Assembly (NCBI RefSeq): GCF_019654915.1
Contig: NZ_BPET01000016.1
Location: 29,280 to 93,279 of the forward strand
Direction: 5' to 3'
Length of the DNA: 64,000 nt
Origin: Shewanella sp. MBTL60-007
GTDB lineage: Bacteria > Pseudomonadota > Gammaproteobacteria > Enterobacterales > Shewanellaceae
Part shown: positions 59,064 through 64,000 of the stretch, in pieces
Layout of the letters: each line of letters starts with the position of its first letter
How positions within the stretch are numbered: the stretch's first letter is position 1
Translations under genes and position numbers: made by a program
The notes under the pieces: generated by a model
Databases searched by the model: none
What the model saw: only the letters and a program-made list of their open reading frames with translations
Told to the model about the DNA's origin: nothing

Positions 59064-61196
59064 CTAAAAATATCGGCTTCTGAACTTGTTTAGCTCTGTG
59101 CCTGCTATCGGGGTAAGGGCTTTATCAATTGCGATGAGTTGTAGGTATTCTTCGGGATAAAACTGCTTTATTCTTGCAACTCTCGCGTAATGACTAGCAC
59201 GGAATTTGGGATACAGGGGGATCAGTTTGGGCAGGTTCTCATGTAACTGACCGTTTTCATAGCTAAGCTCTAGCAGTGTATCAAGGGCGTCTAAGCCATA
59301 TTTATCAATATCCAGTTTAAAGTTATTGTCGACTAAAAATTGGATTGCTTGTGGCGAATTTAATGCTGCAGCGATGTAGGCATCATTCCCTAATAGATCT
59401 ATTATCGAAAAATCAAAGCCTTGATGTAATAAGTCTTGCCATTTCTCCACAGGTAACCCTCTAAGTGAGAGTATACTTGACGGCATTTGAGGAGAAACTC
59501 TCACATTCCATGCTGATAGAAATTCGATATTACTGCGTAGCATATAATGAAATAGAGCATCTGTTTGTGTCTGGGTCAGTGGAGTTTGTGCGCTATACTC
59601 AAGTGCTTGTGATGTCTTTCCCTCTGCTAATAAGCGTTCAAATGTATCACTCGAGTCTGAATTTAATGGCGCAGGTTGATAGTTAAGCTCAAGCTTTTGC
59701 CAGAGACCAACAAGAACTGGGTCTATTTGATGCAATCGCTGCTTAACGTCAATTGGATTTTGTTTTATCTCATCAATGATGTCATAGGCTTTATCTCTTC
59801 CTTCAAAGCCTTGCTCAGAAAGCAGTTGTTGCTTTACAGATGCGCATAACTCTGACTCTCGCTTCATTGCCTTTTGCTTGTTTTTTGATTCGGTAATGGC
59901 AATGGAGATAACAGAGTTATCGGGTTCAAGCTGCTGAACATTAAAGCTTTTATCTATAAGGGGGATACTTTTAAGAAGTGATTTTAATTTGATATTAGAG
60001 ATACTTTGAGTATTTGTGTGTGCGTTTCTTGGAGCCTTAAAAACAGTATGAGTCAAATTGTTAAACTGCTTTATTTTCCCGTGGGCTTTATAACCTTCAG
60101 CTTTTAAGTAGCTCAGCGTTGCGAGTACCTTGTTGGTGTCGGGGTTGAGTTTATTGTACTCGGTGCCGTTACGTGGCAAATTCAATATAGCGATGTCCAT
60201 TGCTGTTAATATGCCAGGCTCATTAATAGGTTTAACACCGTACTTGGATAATAATTTTAGAGCATCAACATGAAAATTAGCGGCTGCGATATCGGCAAGA
60301 TTTTCGTAACGTATAAAACGTTCCTGTGTCAATATAGGCATATCGCCTAAAGATTTTGTTTGCTTGATCAAGGGAACTAAATATTCTGTTGCCATTTTAT
60401 TGTTGAGCGCAATTGCCACTTCGTTGACCGTAAATGTACGTAAGGCAATAGCTTGCTCATATTCTTCGATTTTAAGGTTCTCAGCACTTAATATGAATAG
60501 AATTGATGGTGATAAAACAGGACTGTCGCCAATTGAAAGTGGAGAATCTAAATAAGTAGAAAAGTTCTCATTGTTATCAAGTAGGGCATAGATATCCGCT
60601 TTTTTTATATCTTGCGCTAAAGATATAGACATATTAAGTCCGTGATTTTGATTTTCTAATGGTTGAAGCGCTGCGACCAATTCATTAAGTGTGTCAGTGT
60701 TCAAGCCTTCAATGACAGACATACCATTCCACTCATTTAAAATTGATACTGATTGAGTGAAGGAATATTTGTTTTCTTCAATATTCACTTTAGCTTTAAC
60801 AAGCAGGCTCTGATAACTATCGTAGAATGTTTGGTATTGCGCCTCATAAGCGAGTAGCTCGCGATCCGTTTTACCTTGCTTCAACTCATGCTCAAGTGCG
60901 GTAACTACACCGCTGTGGACATCGTCAACATACTCACTGAAGTTATAGCTACGTTCCTGGCATTGAGCATGCGCAAAAGTAAGCTGCTGAACCTTGGTTT
61001 TTTGAACATTTATGTTATTGGGGGGCGATTTGATTGTTGGCTGTTGAGCGGTTATTTCACGACTGATATTGGAAGAGTCAATTTTGTGGGGAATATTTTG
61101 TAGCAGGTACTTATCGCTTTTATTACTACTATAAACATAATAGCCACCTAGGCTGCTTATCGTGAAACACGAGATAACCAGTAACTTCCGTTTCAT
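59064..61196 (-). CDS. ankyrin-like exported protein, function unknown
   Basis: 710 residues. An N-terminal span (about 4-24) anchors or exports it. The rest is helical, with ankyrin-like pieces: LADIAAANFHVDALKLLSKYGVKPIN (about 305-330) and NDAYIAAALNSPQAIQFLVDNNFKLDIDKYGLDALDTLLE (about 605-645). Between them the sequence is diverged and low in motifs. No enzyme signature. Possibly a periplasmic scaffold; base composition and codon use look somewhat more AT-rich than the neighbours. Monocistronic. Confidence 0.65.
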   Translation of the reverse strand: MKRKLLVISCFTISSLGGYYVYSSNKSDKYLLQNIPHKIDSSNISREITAQQPTIKSPPNNINVQKTKVQQLTFAHAQCQERSYNFSEYVDDVHSGVVTALEHELKQGKTDRELLAYEAQYQTFYDSYQSLLVKAKVNIEENKYSFTQSVSILNEWNGMSVIEGLNTDTLNELVAALQPLENQNHGLNMSISLAQDIKKADIYALLDNNENFSTYLDSPLSIGDSPVLSPSILFILSAENLKIEEYEQAIALRTFTVNEVAIALNNKMATEYLVPLIKQTKSLGDMPILTQERFIRYENLADIAAANFHVDALKLLSKYGVKPINEPGILTAMDIAILNLPRNGTEYNKLNPDTNKVLATLSYLKAEGYKAHGKIKQFNNLTHTVFKAPRNAHTNTQSISNIKLKSLLKSIPLIDKSFNVQQLEPDNSVISIAITESKNKQKAMKRESELCASVKQQLLSEQGFEGRDKAYDIIDEIKQNPIDVKQRLHQIDPVLVGLWQKLELNYQPAPLNSDSSDTFERLLAEGKTSQALEYSAQTPLTQTQTDALFHYMLRSNIEFLSAWNVRVSPQMPSSILSLRGLPVEKWQDLLHQGFDFSIIDLLGNDAYIAAALNSPQAIQFLVDNNFKLDIDKYGLDALDTLLELSYENGQLHENLPKLIPLYPKFRASHYARVARIKQFYPEEYLQLIAIDKALTPIAGTELNKFRSRYF

Positions 61197-61429
61197 TGTT
61201 CAACTTTTCCTTGTTGCTTTTTATATCTATGAGCCTATGTTTTCTATGTGATTAATATATAAGCTAAGGCACTTTAAATCTATCTAATAATAGTATCGAA
61301 ATGTTGCGCTGGTATATGAAGGGAGCTTTTGAAACTTACTGATCTATAAAGTTGCATCTTAGATTTGTTTTAATACATTTTTACTAGCGTTAAATTTCAC
61401 ATTTTCAGAGTTTTCGCTTTCAGAGATAT

Positions 61430-61460
61430 AAAAAAGCTACTATTAACAAATAGTAGCCTT
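61430..61460 (-). terminator. pykA terminator
   Basis: On the minus strand GGCTACTAT..ATAGTAGC forms an eight-pair stem with a six-base loop and T6 after it. It follows pykA. Confidence 0.85.
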
Positions 61461-61501
61461 TTATTACTGAGTGTTCTTAAGGGTAAGCTTGAGTATTTGG
61501 A

Positions 61502-62938
61502 TTAAACAACAACAACCTTACTGGTGTTAGTGCCACCAACGGTTTCCATCGCGTCGCCCTTAGTCATCATCGCCATATCACCTTTTTGTAGGTAACCAGC
61601 TTGTGCTAGGGTGTCGAGTGCCTTTTGTGCAACCGCTTCTGGAGAATGGGTTGTCGAATCAAAGTACACTGGCTGAACACCACGATAAAGTGCCATCTTA
61701 GCCAAAGTAGACTCATGACGAGACAGAGCAAAAATTGGCAGGGCAGAGCTGATACGTGACATCATCTGCGGCGTTGCACCTGATTCGGTCAGAGCGATGA
61801 TCGCCTTGATACCTTCAAGGTGGTTCGCAGCATACATTGTCGATAACGCAATGGTTTCTTCGATAGTTGTAAACTGCTGATCCAATCTGTGCTTAGACAC
61901 TTGAACACTCGGGTGAGACTCGGCGCCTAAACAAACTTGAGCCATGGCTTTCACCGTTTCTTCTGGGAAGTCACCGGCTGCGGTTTCGGCGCTAAGCATT
62001 ACGGCGTCAGTACCATCGAGTACTGCGTTCGCAACGTCCATAACCTCTGCACGTGTTGGCATCGGGCTAGAGATCATTGACTCCATCATTTGAGTTGCCG
62101 TGATAACAGGCTTATTCAATTGACGAGAACGGCTAATGAGTTTCTTCTGAACCGCAACAAGTGCAGGATCACCGATTTCAACACCTAAGTCACCACGGGC
62201 AACCATTACAGCATCTGATGCAATGATCACATCATCCATCGCTTCGTCTGTAGCAACGGCTTCTGCACGCTCCACTTTAGAAACGATCAATGCGTTGCTA
62301 CCCGCTTTACGCGCTAAATCACGTGCATAATTAAGATCTGCTCCGCTTCTTGGGAAAGAGACGGCGAGGTAGTCAACATTAATCGCCGCAGCAGTAATGA
62401 TGTCTTGCTTATCTTTTTCAGTTAGCGCTGCAGCAGAAAGGCCACCGCCTTGCTTGTTGATACCTTTATTGTTTGATAAAGGACCGGCAACTGTCACAGT
62501 GGTGTGAACCTTGTTACCTTCAACACTTTCAACGCGTAACTGAACGCGGCCATCATCGAGCATTAAGATGTCACCAAGACTAACGTCTTGTGGTAATTCT
62601 TTATAATCGATACCGACTTGGTTCTCATCACCTTCACCTTTCGCGAGATCAGCATCAAGGGTATAGGCTTGGCCAAGCTCTAACATCACCTTCTTGTTGT
62701 CTTTGAAAGTTGAGATACGGATTTTAGGACCCTGTAGATCGCCTAAAACAGCTACATGAACACCGAGCTCTTTTGCAATCGCTCGAGTATCGTCTGCGCG
62801 TTTCTTATGATCTTCTGGTGCACCGTGAGAGAAGTTTAAGCGAACAACGTTAGCGCCGGCAGCAATAATGCGGCGTAAGTTGTCATCACGGTCGGTGGCT
62901 GGACCCAAAGTTGTTACAATTTTGGTTCTGCGGAACAT
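61502..62938 (-). CDS. pykA: pyruvate kinase PykA
   Basis: Final glycolytic step, PEP + ADP to pyruvate + ATP. 478 residues: [19 protein letters not shown], active-site [14 protein letters not shown], catalytic Lys/Glu in [21 protein letters not shown], and the allosteric C-terminal domain. Closer to E. coli PykA (AMP/sugar-phosphate activated) than to PykF, by [11 protein letters not shown] and length. GGAG precedes the ATG; a HexR-type operator lies 60 bp upstream. Confidence 0.95.
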   Translation of the reverse strand: MFRRTKIVTTLGPATDRDDNLRRIIAAGANVVRLNFSHGAPEDHKKRADDTRAIAKELGVHVAVLGDLQGPKIRISTFKDNKKVMLELGQAYTLDADLAKGEGDENQVGIDYKELPQDVSLGDILMLDDGRVQLRVESVEGNKVHTTVTVAGPLSNNKGINKQGGGLSAAALTEKDKQDIITAAAINVDYLAVSFPRSGADLNYARDLARKAGSNALIVSKVERAEAVATDEAMDDVIIASDAVMVARGDLGVEIGDPALVAVQKKLISRSRQLNKPVITATQMMESMISSPMPTRAEVMDVANAVLDGTDAVMLSAETAAGDFPEETVKAMAQVCLGAESHPSVQVSKHRLDQQFTTIEETIALSTMYAANHLEGIKAIIALTESGATPQMMSRISSALPIFALSRHESTLAKMALYRGVQPVYFDSTTHSPEAVAQKALDTLAQAGYLQKGDMAMMTKGDAMETVGGTNTSKVVVV

Positions 62939-62997
62939 GACATACTCCGTTAAGTTTAAAAAATTCTGACCCTATATTAACAGACAATATCCTTTAA

Positions 62998-63012
62998 TGT
63001 AGTAAAATTACG
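62998..63012. promoter_or_regulatory. HexR operator upstream of pykA
   Basis: TGTAGTAAAATTACG matches the published Shewanella HexR motif TGTARTWWWAYTACA in 14 of 15 positions. It is between pykA and hexR and would bring pykA under HexR control. Confidence 0.7.
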
Positions 63013-63121
63013 AGCAAAATGATCTAACTCAAGTTTTTAATTTTGTGACCTATTCCAACATATAGCTGAAAATAGGCAATTCAACCTAAGCCAAATTGCC
63101 TAAATTCATGTAGGAAGTCAG

Positions 63122-63976
63122 TTACAAAACTGGATCTTTGTCTATTCTTGATTCTTTTAACACTTCCTTTACTCGCTTCAAATTCTCACGGAAACGAGGA
63201 CCTCGTCTAAGTGTAAATCCTGTCGCTAACACATCAATTATAACTAATTGTGCTAAACGTGAAGCCATAGGCAAGTACATATCGGTATCTTCTGGCACTT
63301 CCATTGTTACGGGAAGTGTACATACAGTTGATAGCGGGGAATGTCTGGCAGTAATGCCGATAACTGCAGCGCCATTTTCTCTCGCAAGTTTTGCAATATC
63401 GATAAGCGATTTAGTTCGGCCTGTATGAGAGATCAATACCACTACATCGCCCTCGTTACTGTTTATACAGCTCATACGCTGCATAAGAACATCGTCAAAA
63501 CTGATAACAGGCACATTAAAGCGGAAGAATTTATTTTGAGCGTCATGGGCAACGGAAGCTGACGCGCCTAGGCCAAAGAAGGAGATTTTTTTAGCCTGAG
63601 TAAGAATGTCTACCGCCTTGTTGATAGCTGCGGTGTCGATACTTTGTCTAGCAGTATCTAAAGAGGCCATTGAAGATTCGAAAATCTTAGTGGTGTAAGA
63701 GTCTGGACTATCGTCTTCTTCAACATGGCGGCTAACATAAGGCGTACCGTTAGCTAGGCTTTGCGCTAAGTGGAGTTTAAAGTCTGGAAAGCCCTTAGTA
63801 TCAAGGCGGCGGCAGAAACGGTTAACCGTTGGTTCACTTACATCTGCCATCTTAGCCAGCGTTGCAATACTCGAGTGAATAGCAGTCTGTGGCGAAGATA
63901 AAATGACTTCTGCAACTTTACGTTCAGATTTACTAAAATGGGTAAGGCTTTTCTGCACCTTTTCTAGGGTATTCAT
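63122..63976 (-). CDS. hexR: HexR, RpiR-family regulator of sugar metabolism
   Basis: 284 residues. N-terminal RpiR helix-turn-helix (1-77, with SEPTVNRFCRRLDTKGFPDF) and a C-terminal SIS sugar-phosphate domain (about 120-250: SFFGLGASASVA, VVLISHTGRTKSL). In Shewanella HexR controls central carbohydrate genes and responds to KDPG. The ATG at 63976 starts the standard MNTLEKVQ; six codons upstream are open but not typical. Its own promoter region is cut by the window end. Confidence 0.93.
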   Translation of the reverse strand: MNTLEKVQKSLTHFSKSERKVAEVILSSPQTAIHSSIATLAKMADVSEPTVNRFCRRLDTKGFPDFKLHLAQSLANGTPYVSRHVEEDDSPDSYTTKIFESSMASLDTARQSIDTAAINKAVDILTQAKKISFFGLGASASVAHDAQNKFFRFNVPVISFDDVLMQRMSCINSNEGDVVVLISHTGRTKSLIDIAKLARENGAAVIGITARHSPLSTVCTLPVTMEVPEDTDMYLPMASRLAQLVIIDVLATGFTLRRGPRFRENLKRVKEVLKESRIDKDPVL

Positions 63977-64000
63977 ATGCGTACGTCCACTCAATAGTAA

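Overview
The window reads as chromosomal DNA of a marine gammaproteobacterium, almost certainly a Shewanella. Reasons: the thiC-thiDE-thiF-thiS-thiG-thiH operon with a ThiD-ThiE fusion, an rnfABCDGE-nth cluster with a very long repeat-bearing RnfC, a VC2046/SO_2500-type protein, a PsrA-like regulator next to fadE, and a hexR-pykA pair with a HexR-type operator. I see no insertion sequence, prophage, integron or CRISPR array; most of the window is housekeeping and signalling genes.

Layout. 1-2300: a terminator, a TrhA/hemolysin III membrane protein and an unrecognised single-pass protein. 2400-9400: TPP riboswitch and complete thiamin operon. 9500-12200: a lone receiver domain, a tiny flagellar rod-like protein, a CHASE3-HAMP-GGDEF cyclase and a small DUF7661-like protein. 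12400-20128 (minus): one tight transcript of cmoA, cmoB, a retropepsin-like lipoprotein, an inactive transglutaminase with seven membrane spans, an ATP-grasp ligase, a degenerate M3 peptidase and a DUF3541-like secreted protein. 20278-28142: a three-sensor-domain GGDEF protein, aspS, yebC, ruvC-ruvA-ruvB. 28143-31412: a long leader with a perfect CRP-type palindrome and a TonB-dependent receptor. 31427-39082: gloA, a 27-residue membrane ORF behind an FNR-type site, nth and the Rnf complex. 39129-44400: a CsrD-like degenerate GGDEF-EAL protein, two tRNA-Asn genes, a long non-coding stretch with DnaA boxes and a candidate structured RNA, then uvrB. 44459-47701: rhombosortase, queC, queE and a cysteine-synthase-fold enzyme. 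47914-48819: four tRNA-Tyr genes with duplicated spacers and a duplicated upstream segment. 48816-53855: a VC2046-type protein, a YfcZ-type protein, a GAF-PAS-GGDEF-EAL protein, ychJ, a SnoaL-like protein and smrA. 53894-64000: an M2 peptidase, a PsrA-like regulator and fadE, an ankyrin-like protein, pykA and hexR.

How the parts work together. The thi operon makes thiamin phosphate under TPP feedback. Rnf couples ferredoxin/NADH redox to ion transport and ends with nth, as in E. coli. PsrA-like/fadE and HexR/pykA each have a recognisable operator and tie lipid and sugar catabolism to regulation. Four c-di-GMP-type proteins and one stand-alone receiver point to dense signalling.

The best candidate for something little described is the 12400-18384 operon: a predicted peptide-ligase/retropepsin/inactive-transglutaminase set extended by a catalytically dead M3 peptidase relative and a secreted partner, with every junction overlapping or nearly so. 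Second is the multi-helix element upstream of uvrB, and third the FNR-type site with paired direct repeats ahead of a 27-codon membrane ORF. All calls come from reading the sequence; no database search was run.
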